This document shows, piece after piece, positions 1 to 8,813 of a DNA stretch of 64,000 bases. Both the position numbers and the translations under genes were made by a program. The stretch spans positions 76,806 through 140,805 of the forward strand of contig JADJGU010000006.1 in NCBI GenBank assembly GCA_016707885.1, read 5' to 3'. The notes below the pieces were generated by a model, which made no database searches, was not told the DNA's origin, and saw only the letters and a program-made list of their open reading frames with translations. Numbering within the stretch: the stretch's first letter is position 1; each line of letters begins with the position of its first letter. Origin of the DNA: Sphingomonadales bacterium. Its GTDB lineage: Bacteria; Pseudomonadota; Alphaproteobacteria; Sphingomonadales; Sphingomonadaceae.

Positions 1-513
1 AAGCTTGTCTTTTTCCGGCGACCAGATCAGTTGGGTTGTCGCCAAAACGGGAAATGCCCCACCCTCCGCATAATCGCCGACGGTTTCCGCGAAATATGCA
101 GGATCAACCAGCAAATTGCCGGGCGTCCAAAACACCCTGTCAGGACCCAAATGCTTGACCAAAAGAGCTGCAAACTTAAGAAATGCTTGCGCAATTTCTG
201 GAAGGTGGTTGCCACCTGTCACATGGTCAGCAAAGTTCAGGGAAAGGACGTCGCCACTCGCTGTGAGTATAGACGAACATAGAATTGGCTGAGCATCGAC
301 GACGTGCTCAGGGATCTCTGCTTGGCACAAAGCGAACTGCAAGCCATTCCAAACCAGACTATGATCGGATCGGGAAACCGACGGCAACGCACGTGATACT
401 GCGCCATCAGAATCAAGCAAGAACTCGTCAATGCCGGCAATCACTTTGGCGGCATTGCAGCTGAATATTAGATATAGCGGGCTTTGCCGTTCCACTATCT
501 GCCCAATCGCCAC
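1..513 (-). CDS. Unrecognised protein, C-terminus cut off by window edge
   Basis: An open minus-strand frame starts at a GTG at 513 and stays open for 171 codons to the left edge, so the gene is partial. An in-frame TAA lies just upstream of the GTG. I do not recognise the family. The tail contains the stretch VFWTPGNLLVDPAYFAETVG, which loosely recalls DUF4261-type proteins, but that is only a resemblance. No signal peptide or membrane segment is evident. It lies 76 bases downstream of kup on the same strand and could be cotranscribed with it. The ribosome binding site before the GTG is weak (AAAGAA), so the start is uncertain. Confidence 0.5.
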   Translation of the reverse strand, partial: MAIGQIVERQSPLYLIFSCNAAKVIAGIDEFLLDSDGAVSRALPSVSRSDHSLVWNGLQFALCQAEIPEHVVDAQPILCSSILTASGDVLSLNFADHVTGGNHLPEIAQAFLKFAALLVKHLGPDRVFWTPGNLLVDPAYFAETVGDYAEGGAFPVLATTQLIWSPEKDKL

Positions 514-589
514 AGTTCTTTATTTGTTCTTATTGGCAAACAACCATGGATGCAACCTTGACCGCTTTGTGAAATTGCTCCGAAATGGA

Positions 590-2518
590 CTAAATTTCGA
601 CCTGACTGCCTAATTCGACAACACGATTTGATGGGAGCTTGAAAAATTCCATCGCGTTAGCGGCATTACGGAGCATCCAAGCAAAAACCTTTTCACGCCA
701 GATCGCCATCCCGGGAACTTTTGACGCAATCAACGTTTGTCTCGACAGGAAGAAGCTTGTTTGCATCATGTCGAAGGGCGGGCCGCACAAGTCGACCTTT
801 GCGAGCGCGGCGGGAACATCGGTTTCTTCCAAAAAGCCGTAACGCAGGATGACCCGATAGAATCCCTCGCTCAGCGGTTTGCAGGTCACCCGCTTGCTTT
901 CTTCGACATAGGGCATTTCGGCGATATCGACAGTCAGAATGATAACCCGTTCGTGCAAAATACGATTATGCTTGATGTTATGGAGCAGTGCCGAGGGGAC
1001 GCCCGCGCTGGTCGATGCCATGAAGATCGCGGTACCCGGAACGCGCTGGGCGCTGCCGCTGGCCGACTTGATGAAAATTTCCATCGGCATCGTGCTTTCA
1101 GCCATGCGTTCACGCATCAACGCACGACCGCGCGACCAGGTTGTAAGCAAGGTGAAGATGACCAGACCAATGATCAGCGGGAAATATCCGCCCTGTGGTA
1201 CTTTGAGCAGATTGGCGCCCAGATAGGCAATGTCGACGATGAAGAACACCGCGAGGATCGGCAGCGCCTTCCACTTCGGCCATTGCCACAAGGTCAGCAG
1301 CACAACCGAGATCAGACAGGTGTCGATGAACATCGCACCCGTCACCGCAATACCATAGGCCGCAGCAAGGTTACTCGACGAACGGAAGAAGAGCACGAGT
1401 ACGATCACCATGATCATCAAACCCCAGTTGATTGCCGGGATGTAGATCTGGCCTGCCTCGCTCTCGCTGGTGTGCAGGATGCGCAAGCGCGGCATGAAGC
1501 CTAGCTGTATAGCTTGTTGGGTCAGCGAGAAGGCACCCGAAATCACCGCCTGACTGGCGATAATCGTCGCAAGGATAACGAGGAACACGATCGGCAGCCG
1601 CAGCGCATCAGGTAGCATCAGGAAAAACGGATCCTTGATTGCAGCCTGCGCCTCTGCAGGGGTCATCGACAGGATCATAGCCCCCTGCCCCATATAGTTG
1701 AGCATCAAGGCGGGGAGGACAAACCAAAGCCAAGAGAATTTGATCGGACGTCGCCCGAAGTGTCCCATATCGGCATAGAGCGCCTCTGCACCCGTCACAG
1801 CAAGAACGACCGCACCCAGCGACACAAAGGCCCTGAACCCGTCAACGTAAAAGAAGTTTATCGCGTTCCACGGATTTAGCGTGTGTAGGACGATTTCGGG
1901 CATCTTCACCAGATACATCAGGCCAAGCACGGACAGGGTCAGAAAATACAAGACCATGATTGGACCGAAAAGCGCGCCAACCTTGGCCGTACCGCGAGCC
2001 TGTATCGCAAACAGCCCTACAAGAATGGCGAGAGCAATCGGCAAAACCCAGCTCTTGAAGCCGGGGTGCACATAGTTGAGCCCTTCAGTTGCCGACAGCA
2101 CCGACATGGCCGGTGTAATCATGGAATCGCCATAGAACAGTGCAGTCGCGAAGACGCCAAGCATGATGATCGGCGCGGTCCACTTCTCCCCCTGAGTCTT
2201 GCGGCTGATCAGCGCGAGCAAAGCAAGGCTTCCGCCTTCTCCCTTGTTGTCCGCCTTCATGATGGTGAACACATATTTGAAAGTCACCACCAGCATCATC
2301 GACCAGAAAACGAGGCTCAGCACGCCCATGACATGCATCGGATCGGGTTCGATCGGATGATGTCCGGCAAAAGTTTCGCGAAATGCGTAAATCGGGCTGG
2401 TACCGATATCGCCAAACACGACACCCACAGCACCCACGCACATCGTTGCAAGCGACGCCTTGCGATGGCCATGTTCTGGCTGAATTTCATCTACACTGGT
2501 TTGCTGTGATTCTGACAT
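590..2518 (-). CDS. kup: Low-affinity potassium transport protein Kup
   Basis: Inner-membrane K+ uptake protein, probably a K+/H+ symporter as in the KUP/HAK/KT family. At 642 residues it has the usual bacterial Kup length. The N-terminus carries the family signature VGVVFGDIGTSPIYAFRETF, followed by about twelve hydrophobic segments up to roughly residue 460 and a hydrophilic cytoplasmic C-terminal domain. The start is preceded by a G-rich stretch on the minus strand. It follows the ccm operon on the same strand after a 136-base AT-rich gap (2519-2654), so it probably has its own promoter there. Nothing looks damaged. Confidence 0.95.
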   Translation of the reverse strand: MSESQQTSVDEIQPEHGHRKASLATMCVGAVGVVFGDIGTSPIYAFRETFAGHHPIEPDPMHVMGVLSLVFWSMMLVVTFKYVFTIMKADNKGEGGSLALLALISRKTQGEKWTAPIIMLGVFATALFYGDSMITPAMSVLSATEGLNYVHPGFKSWVLPIALAILVGLFAIQARGTAKVGALFGPIMVLYFLTLSVLGLMYLVKMPEIVLHTLNPWNAINFFYVDGFRAFVSLGAVVLAVTGAEALYADMGHFGRRPIKFSWLWFVLPALMLNYMGQGAMILSMTPAEAQAAIKDPFFLMLPDALRLPIVFLVILATIIASQAVISGAFSLTQQAIQLGFMPRLRILHTSESEAGQIYIPAINWGLMIMVIVLVLFFRSSSNLAAAYGIAVTGAMFIDTCLISVVLLTLWQWPKWKALPILAVFFIVDIAYLGANLLKVPQGGYFPLIIGLVIFTLLTTWSRGRALMRERMAESTMPMEIFIKSASGSAQRVPGTAIFMASTSAGVPSALLHNIKHNRILHERVIILTVDIAEMPYVEESKRVTCKPLSEGFYRVILRYGFLEETDVPAALAKVDLCGPPFDMMQTSFFLSRQTLIASKVPGMAIWREKVFAWMLRNAANAMEFFKLPSNRVVELGSQVEI

Positions 2519-2654
2519 GCGCCCCCCGAAGGCGTGATACTGTCTGCCCGCTCCGAACCTATCCTGGATTGGCGGGGGCGCGTGCCGATAGCATGACGAC
2601 TAGCAGCTTACAACGATTGAGACAGGTAAAATCTTCAAATCTATATAATTGATT

Positions 2655-3311
2655 TTATTTAATATTATCCGCCTTCTGGGCAGCAACAGCCTGACCCAGC
2701 ATCGACTCGAGGCCCTTTACTTGCGACTCAAGCGGAGCCCGCCATTTCGCATTAGGTGTCGCGCGATCCAGCAGCGCCCGCCATTTGACCAAAGTCTCCA
2801 CCGGCTTACGGTCAAAAAGAGCGGCCAGCCCCTCGAAATAGTCAGCGGCCGGTTGCTGCGGCGCCAGTGCTTTTGCCTTGCCAAATGCAAGTTTGGCCGG
2901 CGGCGTCAGGTCACCGTCTGCGGCCAGCATCAGCACCAAGCCAAGTGCCGACCATAGATCGGCATTGTCTGGATGCTCCCTGATTCCCGCCTGAATATAT
3001 CCGGCAGCCGCCTGATAGTTGCCGTCGCGCGCAAAACCATCCGCTGTAACGAGCCACATTTTGGCAACGCCATAATTCTGGTCCATGTCGGACCGCATCT
3101 GGATCAGGGCTTCGGCAGCCCCTTTTTCCCCATCTACAGTTTTTGCAGGCACCGCCATATAGCCGGGCATGCCCTGCCAACTATATCCAGCCAGCGCCAA
3201 GACGATAGCCGCAAGCACTGGTTGCCAAAGCCGTTTACGCGCAGGAGTGAAGGCGAGAATTCCTCCAACGCTCAATGCCGCAAGTAACGCCATGATTGCC
3301 CAGCCAGTCAT
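2655..3311 (-). CDS. ccmI: Cytochrome c maturation protein CcmI/CycH-like, TPR domain
   Basis: Likely apocytochrome c chaperone that presents the apoprotein to the CcmF/CcmH haem lyase. The start chosen is the ATG at 3311, which forms an ATGA overlap with the ccmH stop; a longer in-frame reading would overlap ccmH out of frame. The 218-residue protein has two hydrophobic segments in its first 55 residues, then a periplasmic TPR region (for example residues 110-190, with alternating A/G/Y helix positions such as NADLWSALGLVLMLAADGDL). It is the last gene of the ccm operon. Assignment rests on position and the TPR pattern. Confidence 0.8.
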   Translation of the reverse strand: MTGWAIMALLAALSVGGILAFTPARKRLWQPVLAAIVLALAGYSWQGMPGYMAVPAKTVDGEKGAAEALIQMRSDMDQNYGVAKMWLVTADGFARDGNYQAAAGYIQAGIREHPDNADLWSALGLVLMLAADGDLTPPAKLAFGKAKALAPQQPAADYFEGLAALFDRKPVETLVKWRALLDRATPNAKWRAPLESQVKGLESMLGQAVAAQKADNIK

Positions 3312-3715
3312 GACTTCGATCCTCCAAATCGCTTGCGCGCCAAAAGCATTGCCAACCCCAATAAAAGGAGCGGCATAGCCCACAACAGCAGACCGATGCC
3401 TTTCACAGGCGGTGAGAAGCTGATCCAGTCGCCATAGCGACCTTTCAACCATTGTTCGATTTCGGCATCGCTTTGTCCGGCGCCTACCCGCTCACGCACT
3501 TCGTGCCGCATGGCCGCTGCAATAGGTGCGTCGCTGTCGTGAATAGACTGACCCTGACATTGGATGCAGCGCAAATTTTCCATGAGCGCGACCGCTCTTT
3601 CTTCCTGCGCCGGGTCTTTCAATTGAACATTCGCCAAAGGTGGCGGCGGGCCTTCCTGTGCTGCCAGCGGAGCATATGCAACCAACAATCCGACCAGAAA
3701 AGCTCTACCGATCAT
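3308..3715 (-). CDS. ccmH: Cytochrome c-type biogenesis protein CcmH (CycL)
   Basis: Thiol oxidoreductase that keeps the apocytochrome CXXCH cysteines reduced for haem attachment. The 135-residue protein has an N-terminal signal/anchor segment (about residues 4-19), the diagnostic motif LRCIQCQ with cysteines 50 and 53, and a C-terminal hydrophobic segment (about residues 106-125) ending in a basic tail, which is the typical CcmH topology. Start and stop overlap the neighbouring ccmG and ccmI by ATGA quartets, so translation is probably coupled. Confidence 0.95.
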   Translation of the reverse strand: MIGRAFLVGLLVAYAPLAAQEGPPPPLANVQLKDPAQEERAVALMENLRCIQCQGQSIHDSDAPIAAAMRHEVRERVGAGQSDAEIEQWLKGRYGDWISFSPPVKGIGLLLWAMPLLLLGLAMLLARKRFGGSKS

Positions 3716-4242
3716 TTGGCCGCTTTCAGCTTTTCGACCAGCGGAGCGACATGTTCGCCACGGATATCGCCAATATGCTGATGGATAATGTTACCCTTGC
3801 CATCAATCAGATAGGTTTCCGGCACCCCCGACGAGCCAAGTTTAAGCTGGACGAGCATGTCAGCATCAGCACCGATACGCACGAACGGGTTGCCATGTTC
3901 CGCCAGAAAAGCGGCAACATCTTCAGGCTTGTCCCGAATGGCGATTGCGTGAATTTCGACACCCCGTTCTTTGATCTGCTCCAGAAACGGGGCTTCCGCT
4001 TTGCACGGTAAACACCAACTGGCAAAAACGTTCAGCATACGGGGTTTACCGTCGGCAAAATCAGCGCTCGAGAGCCCCGGTATGCCCTCAACAGCAGCTG
4101 GCAATTCAAACGAAGGAAGTGGCTTACCGATTAATCCTGAACGGACATAATCGTCCTTGGGTTGCATCAGACCATAAAGGAACAGCCCGCCAATAAAGGC
4201 AAATGCGGCGAGTGGGATCCATATCAACCAGTTGCGTTTCAT
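3712..4242 (-). CDS. ccmG: Periplasmic thiol:disulfide interchange protein CcmG (DsbE)
   Basis: Membrane-anchored thioredoxin-fold protein that passes electrons to CcmH and apocytochrome c. The ATG at 4242 overlaps the ccmF stop by ATGA and gives 176 residues starting MKRNW; an ATG twelve bases upstream is possible but lies inside ccmF. There is one N-terminal transmembrane helix (residues 5-24), then the active-site motif WCLPCK with cysteines 77 and 80, and the cis-proline region SSGVPETYLIDGKG typical of DsbE. It lies in the ccm operon between ccmF and ccmH. Confidence 0.95.
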   Translation of the reverse strand: MKRNWLIWIPLAAFAFIGGLFLYGLMQPKDDYVRSGLIGKPLPSFELPAAVEGIPGLSSADFADGKPRMLNVFASWCLPCKAEAPFLEQIKERGVEIHAIAIRDKPEDVAAFLAEHGNPFVRIGADADMLVQLKLGSSGVPETYLIDGKGNIIHQHIGDIRGEHVAPLVEKLKAAK

Positions 4243-6167
4243 GCCGGGACCCATGGGTTCTCATTCTGTTTTCGGGCAGGCAACTTGATACGACCCAACA
4301 GCGCGATAAGGCCACCCAAAGCAATCAGCCCACCGCCAAACCAGATCAAGGTAACAAAGGGCTTCCACCAAAGTCGAACCTGCCAGCGGCTAAGATCGGT
4401 TTCGGATATAGGTGCGACCACGGCATAGAGCTGCCCATCCCAACGGGTGAGCAAGGCTGCTTCGCTGGTCTGCTGCTCAGGGTTAGAGAATTGCCGTGTT
4501 TGTGGCTTGAGCTGTGCAACAAAACCCCCGCGCTTCGCCGATAAACGGCCTTCAATCGCCACCCAATTGTCACCGACAACGGGGGCTACATCCTCAAGCT
4601 TTACCGACCAGCTTGCGACAGAAACCGTTTCGCCGGGACGAAGGGCGTAGAGCTTTTCCGTGGTCCAGCCAGATTCGGCTGCCATCCCGGCAACAGAGAC
4701 TGCCAAACCAAAATGCGCGATGACCATACCCCAAATAGGCAGCGGCGTGCGCAGCAAATTGCGCCCGAACAGTGGCAAAAAGGATGCAACACCTAAACCC
4801 GCAGACAACATCAATGCGACGATCGGCCAAAAGCCAGCCTGAGGCGAAGTTAGGGCAAGAAATATAACCGCCACAACAGCCGCTATTGCTGGTGCAAACA
4901 ATCGCTTCAATCTCGCTTTATCATCGCTACGCCAACGAAGTAGCGGCCCAACCATCAGCGCCAGCATCAACAGCAACCCTATCGGCACGGTCGCTTTGTT
5001 GAAATAGGGCGGACCCACCGAAATTTTGTCACCCATCGATTCGGCAACCAAAGGCGCCATCGTTCCCATCAAAACGATGGCGAGAATAACGCTCAGGAAG
5101 ATGTTATTGACGACAATCCCACCTTCACGGCTAAGAATGGAGAATTGCTTACCCTCTTTCACGCTGCCGATCCGCAACGCGAACAAGGTCAGCGCGCTAC
5201 CGACATAAAGCAGCAACAATGTCAGGATGAATGCACCCCTTTCGGGGTCAACGGCGAAGGCATGGACGCTGGTCAATATGCCTGAGCGGACTAGAAAAGT
5301 CCCCGCCATCGACATAGCAAAGGCGACGAGCGCCAACATGATTGTCCAGGCACGCAGCGCGTCACGATTGGCAAGTACAGCAACCGAATGGAGCAAAGCG
5401 GTGGCTGCGAGCCAAGGCATCAACGACGCGTTTTCAACCGGATCCCAGAACCACCAGCCACCCCAGCCCAGCTCATAATAAGCCCAATAGCTGCCTGCCG
5501 TGATCCCAAGCGTGAGGAATATCCAAGCCAACAACACCCAAGGCCGCATCGCGCGCGCGAATGCTGGACCTACCTTGCCTGTCAACAGCGCCGCAACGGC
5601 GAAGGAAAAGGCGACCGACAGGCCGACATAGCCGATGTATAAAGTCGGTGGATGCAATGCCAGGCCGATGTCTTGCAACAGCGGATTTAGCCCTGCACCA
5701 CTTGGCGGAGCCGGGCTTAACCGCTCAAAGGGATTTGACGAAAACAGGAGAAAAGCAAAAAAACCAAGGGCGAGGAGCGATTGCGCAAACAGCGTCGCTC
5801 CTAGTGTCTGCGCGTCCAAGCGTCGCTCGAACAGTGCGATAGCCGCACCCGCAAGCGTCAAGATCGTGACCCAGAGCAACATTGAACCTTCATGGTTGCC
5901 CCATGCCCCTGCGATCTTGAATATCATGGGTTTGTCGATGTGGCTGTTCGATGCAACCAGCAAAACCGACAAATCTGTAACGGCAAACATCCAGAGCAGG
6001 CATCCAAACGCAATCAGGCATAGTAAGCCTTGCGCAACGGCGACCGGTCGCGTCAGCGAAGCGAGCGCAGGCGATGCTGACTTCCAACTACCCAAACCGG
6101 CAAATGCCTGCAGCAAGGCCAAAGCTGCTGCCAACCACAGGGCGGCAAGACCGGTTTCAGCAATCAT
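4239..6167 (-). CDS. ccmF: Haem lyase subunit CcmF
   Basis: Integral membrane protein of the cytochrome c haem lyase; it accepts haem from holo-CcmE and ligates it to apocytochrome. At 642 residues with about 14-15 hydrophobic segments it is full length for the family. The tryptophan-rich periplasmic signature WGGWWFWDPVENAS lies at residues 235-248, and conserved histidines flank it (NHEGSM near residue 92, LHPPTLYIGY near 172). It overlaps ccmE and ccmG by ATGA quartets, as expected in a translationally coupled operon. Confidence 0.97.
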   Translation of the reverse strand: MIAETGLAALWLAAALALLQAFAGLGSWKSASPALASLTRPVAVAQGLLCLIAFGCLLWMFAVTDLSVLLVASNSHIDKPMIFKIAGAWGNHEGSMLLWVTILTLAGAAIALFERRLDAQTLGATLFAQSLLALGFFAFLLFSSNPFERLSPAPPSGAGLNPLLQDIGLALHPPTLYIGYVGLSVAFSFAVAALLTGKVGPAFARAMRPWVLLAWIFLTLGITAGSYWAYYELGWGGWWFWDPVENASLMPWLAATALLHSVAVLANRDALRAWTIMLALVAFAMSMAGTFLVRSGILTSVHAFAVDPERGAFILTLLLLYVGSALTLFALRIGSVKEGKQFSILSREGGIVVNNIFLSVILAIVLMGTMAPLVAESMGDKISVGPPYFNKATVPIGLLLMLALMVGPLLRWRSDDKARLKRLFAPAIAAVVAVIFLALTSPQAGFWPIVALMLSAGLGVASFLPLFGRNLLRTPLPIWGMVIAHFGLAVSVAGMAAESGWTTEKLYALRPGETVSVASWSVKLEDVAPVVGDNWVAIEGRLSAKRGGFVAQLKPQTRQFSNPEQQTSEAALLTRWDGQLYAVVAPISETDLSRWQVRLWWKPFVTLIWFGGGLIALGGLIALLGRIKLPARKQNENPWVPA

Positions 6168-6613
6168 TTGGCGAGCGTATCCTGACTATGTTCTGCCGTC
6201 GTCATGTCGATGTCTTTGAGTTCGCGCGGCACATAATTTTCATCATGCTTGGCGAGCAGGCCGTCCGCGACAAACAGGCCATTCTTATCCAGACGTCCGT
6301 CGGCAACGACGCCTGAACCTTCGACAAACAGGTCGGGCGTAATTCCCCTATATACCACCTGTTGGGTCGCATCGCGATCTTGCACGATAAAGCGCACCGT
6401 TACGCCATCGGCATCGCGCTTGATCGATCCATTCTGCACCATGCCACCTAGGCGGATGGCCTTCCCCGGTTCCACTTCAGCTTTGGCGAGCGTCGCCGGT
6501 GTATAGAAATAGCTCGCCTCTTCGCGCAACGCGGACGCCGCAAGCAAGCCCGCCCCGATCAGAGCCAGTAACGCAACCACAGCGAGCACAAGTCTTTGGT
6601 GCTTGGGCTTCAC
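6164..6613 (-). CDS. ccmE: Haem chaperone CcmE
   Basis: Periplasmic haem chaperone that binds haem covalently before handing it to CcmF. The 149-residue protein has an N-terminal anchor (about residues 8-27), an OB-fold body, and the haem-binding HxxxY motif with His123 and Tyr127 in the stretch AKHDENYVP. The start codon is GTG (6611-6613), which overlaps the ccmD stop as GTGA. It overlaps ccmF downstream by ATGA. Confidence 0.96.
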   Translation of the reverse strand: MKPKHQRLVLAVVALLALIGAGLLAASALREEASYFYTPATLAKAEVEPGKAIRLGGMVQNGSIKRDADGVTVRFIVQDRDATQQVVYRGITPDLFVEGSGVVADGRLDKNGLFVADGLLAKHDENYVPRELKDIDMTTAEHSQDTLAK

Positions 6614-6741
6614 TTTCGGCTCCTCAGATCATCAGCCAAAGATTCCGAGCGGCGCATGGCGGCCCAGCTGGACACCGTTAGCCAGAGGCAACCCACCGCC
6701 GTGACAGCAAAAGCGGCAGTCACAAATGTCGCATGCGTCAT
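6610..6741 (-). CDS. ccmD: Small haem exporter protein CcmD (43 aa)
   Basis: This short gene fills the gap between ccmC and ccmE. From ATG 6741 it reads MTHATFVTAAFAVTAVGCLW and continues through one hydrophobic helix to a basic, hydrophilic tail ending RSRK, which is the usual CcmD design (40-60 residues, one membrane span). CcmD is known to be needed to release holo-CcmE from the CcmABC complex. A strong GGAGG ribosome binding site lies ten bases before the ATG. The stop overlaps the ccmE GTG start. Confidence 0.88.
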   Translation of the reverse strand: MTHATFVTAAFAVTAVGCLWLTVSSWAAMRRSESLADDLRSRK

Positions 6742-6745
6742 TGTA

Positions 6746-7462
6746 TCAATCCTCCGCCAATCGGCGCATCCGCGCCTCGATACGGATTTCGGCCAAGGCA
6801 GCTCGCATCCGCATCAGTACGATGGCACCGAACAGCAATGAAAAGCCGATCGCGCTTCCGAATAGTGGCCACAAATAACTGTCATCAATCGACGAACCAC
6901 CCAGCGTAATACTGGCTTTCTGGTGCTGGCTTTCCCACCAAACGACCGAGCGGTTTATAATCGGAATGTTCACGGCTCCGATAATGCCAAATACCGCCGC
7001 CGTTCGGCTAAGGCTGCCCTTCTCGCTCGATGCATTCGCAAGCGCGATGAAGCCCAGATACAGGAAAAACAGAATTAGCATCGACGTCAGTCGGCCATCC
7101 CACACCCACCAGGCACCCCAAGTCGGCTTGCCCCAAATAGAACCTGTAACCAAGCAGAGCGCAGCAAAAACAGCACCCGGAGCGGCGACAGCCCGCGCCG
7201 ACACACCTGCCAGCGGATGTCGCCAGACCAGTTGTACGATGCTTGCAACGGCAATCCCAGTCCAGCCAGCCATGCCGAGCCAAGCTGCGGGTACGTGTAC
7301 AAACATGATCTTGACGGTATCGCCCTGCAATCGCTCTGCAGGAACCTGGGTCAAACCCCACCAACAGGAAAATACAACCAATATTGCCCCCGACCATAGA
7401 AGGAAGGGAGTCAACGGTTTGGCTATACCGAGAAATCGCGCAGGGTTGGCAAAGCGGTGCAT
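6746..7462 (-). CDS. ccmC: Haem exporter/transfer protein CcmC
   Basis: Six-span membrane protein that loads haem onto CcmE. The ATG at 7462 gives 238 residues starting MHRFANP, a normal CcmC length; a TTG at 7510 in the same frame would add 16 residues and looks less likely. The tryptophan-rich signature WGAWWVWDGRLTSM lies at about residues 115-128, and the conserved external histidine is in FVHVPAAW (His56). It is the first gene of the ccm cluster here; ccmA and ccmB, the ATPase and permease partners, are not in this window. Confidence 0.95.
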   Translation of the reverse strand: MHRFANPARFLGIAKPLTPFLLWSGAILVVFSCWWGLTQVPAERLQGDTVKIMFVHVPAAWLGMAGWTGIAVASIVQLVWRHPLAGVSARAVAAPGAVFAALCLVTGSIWGKPTWGAWWVWDGRLTSMLILFFLYLGFIALANASSEKGSLSRTAAVFGIIGAVNIPIINRSVVWWESQHQKASITLGGSSIDDSYLWPLFGSAIGFSLLFGAIVLMRMRAALAEIRIEARMRRLAED

Positions 7463-7520
7463 GTATGTGACTCGGGTCGAGCCTCTAGCACCGCTTGGAT
7501 TTTTGGCCAATTGATTTGGG

Positions 7521-8552
7521 TCAACGCCCGATCAATTCGCGCGCCATCCGGTCGGCAACCTCTGCGGGCGTGTCACCCTCGGCTTCCGCGCGGTCCCAGA
7601 TGGCATTCAAGCGGGCTGGAATCTCGTCAATGCGGGCATTTACGGCTGCATCATCGGCATTTTCGATTACACGCATGACATTTATGATGCCGCCTGCATT
7701 GATCACATAGTCGGGTGCGTACAATATGCCCCTATCCGACAATATGCGGCCTTCCGGTCCAGTCGCCAGCTGGTTGTTAGCCCCGCCCGCTACAGCTTTG
7801 ACCTTGAGTTCATTGGCGGTCTGAGTCGTGACAATAGCCCCCAATGCGCATGGGCTGAAAATGTCAGCATCTACCGACAAGATAGCGCTGCTATCGACCG
7901 CCAGTCCGCCCAGTTCGGCGGCAAGGGACTGCGCCTTAGCTAAGTCAACATCGGCAAGGGTGAGATGCGCACCTTCTGCAGCAAGATAACGGGCCAGCCC
8001 GCCACCGACACTGCCAACACCCTGAATGGCAACATGGACGCCTTTGACCGTGTCGACGCCTAAGGCTCGTCGGGCGGCGGCCTTCACGCCTAGGAATACG
8101 CCGCGCGCTGTATAGGGCCCGGGATCGCCACCCTGACCCGGCAAACCCGCGACATGCTGGGTCGTTTTCGAAAGTGCTACCATGTCAGCCTCGCTGATGC
8201 CGACATCCTGTGCGGTGATGTAGCGACCGCCGAGCGAATCGACAGCGCGCGCGAAAGTATCGAGCAACGCGCTGGTCTTCGTCTTTTGGGCATCTGCCAG
8301 GATGACCGCCTTGCCACCACCTGCATTCAGGCCTGCCATGGCGTTCTTATAACTCATCCCGCGCGACAGTCGCAGCGCATCGGTTATCGCAGACTGCTGA
8401 TCCGCATAGTGCCAAAAACGCGTGCCACCAGCAGCCGGCCCAAGATGGGTTGAGTGCAACGAAATGACGGCGCGCAAACCTGTCTTTGGGTCGTCAAACA
8501 TATGCACCGATTCGTGGGCATCGAAGTCAGGCAGGTCCCAAAGCGCAGGCAT
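7521..8552 (-). CDS. Leucine/glutamate/phenylalanine/valine-type amino acid dehydrogenase
   Basis: NAD(P)-dependent oxidative deaminase of the Glu/Leu/Phe/Val dehydrogenase family; leucine or other branched-chain amino acids are the likely substrate given its length of about 343 residues. The catalytic lysine region SYKNAMAGLNAGGGKAV lies in the N-terminal half, and a Rossmann glycine motif GVGSVGGG follows in the C-terminal half. Two ATGs fit the start: 8561 (directly behind GGGGA, too close) and 8552 (nine bases behind it), so 8552 is preferred. It lies just upstream of ccmC on the same strand, with a terminator-like hairpin and tRNA-His further upstream. Substrate specificity cannot be read from the sequence. 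Confidence 0.88.
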   Translation of the reverse strand: MPALWDLPDFDAHESVHMFDDPKTGLRAVISLHSTHLGPAAGGTRFWHYADQQSAITDALRLSRGMSYKNAMAGLNAGGGKAVILADAQKTKTSALLDTFARAVDSLGGRYITAQDVGISEADMVALSKTTQHVAGLPGQGGDPGPYTARGVFLGVKAAARRALGVDTVKGVHVAIQGVGSVGGGLARYLAAEGAHLTLADVDLAKAQSLAAELGGLAVDSSAILSVDADIFSPCALGAIVTTQTANELKVKAVAGGANNQLATGPEGRILSDRGILYAPDYVINAGGIINVMRVIENADDAAVNARIDEIPARLNAIWDRAEAEGDTPAEVADRMARELIGR

Positions 8553-8589
8553 GGCGTACATTCCCCAGATAAGGATAAAAATTTCTAAA

Positions 8590-8610
8590 CCGCGTAATAA
8601 TATTACGCGG
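8590..8610 (-). terminator. Hairpin terminator downstream of tRNA-His
   Basis: A perfect palindrome with ten-base arms (CCGCGTAATA / TATTACGCGG) and one central base. On the minus strand it follows the 3' end of tRNA-His by about 33 bases and is itself followed by TTTAGAAATTTTT, the pattern of a Rho-independent terminator. It would also separate the tRNA from the dehydrogenase gene. Confidence 0.7.
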
Positions 8611-8643
8611 CTTATTTGTCAGCCTAAAAATACGAGGGAGAAA

Positions 8644-8720
8644 TGGGGCGACCGAGGGGTCTCGAACCCCCGACCTCTGGTACCACAAACCAGCGCTCTA
8701 ACCAACTGAGCTACGGTCGC
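8644..8720 (-). tRNA. tRNA-His (anticodon GTG)
   Basis: The minus strand folds into a standard cloverleaf: acceptor GCGACCG pairs with CGGTCGC, the D-arm contains AGCTCAGTTGGTTAGA, the anticodon arm CTGGT-TTGTGGT-ACCAG places GTG in the loop, and the T-arm contains GGTTCGAGACC. C73 and a genomically encoded CCA follow. The base before the acceptor (8721) is G, so the transcript can carry the G-1:C73 pair used by most bacterial HisRS enzymes. Confidence 0.95.
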
Positions 8721-8764
8721 CATATGCGCCTGCGATAGGCTGGCGCGTCCTTAAAAGCAAAGAA

Positions 8765-8784
8765 TGCCGGGCGTCAACCCGGCA
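8765..8784 (-). terminator. Hairpin terminator downstream of rpmE
   Basis: Inverted repeat TGCCGGG / CCCGGCA with a six-base loop, 29 bases beyond the rpmE stop. On the minus strand it is followed by TTCTTTGCTTTT, consistent with Rho-independent termination before tRNA-His. Confidence 0.75.
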
Positions 8785-8813
8785 CCTTTGAAACCTCGAA
8801 AAAGCCGTATGGC

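Noticed and set aside
737..1504. Open frame of 255 codons on the strand opposite kup
   Set aside because: It lies wholly inside the well-conserved kup gene, has no ribosome binding site and a composition (many His, Arg, Gln) typical of antisense readings of membrane protein genes.
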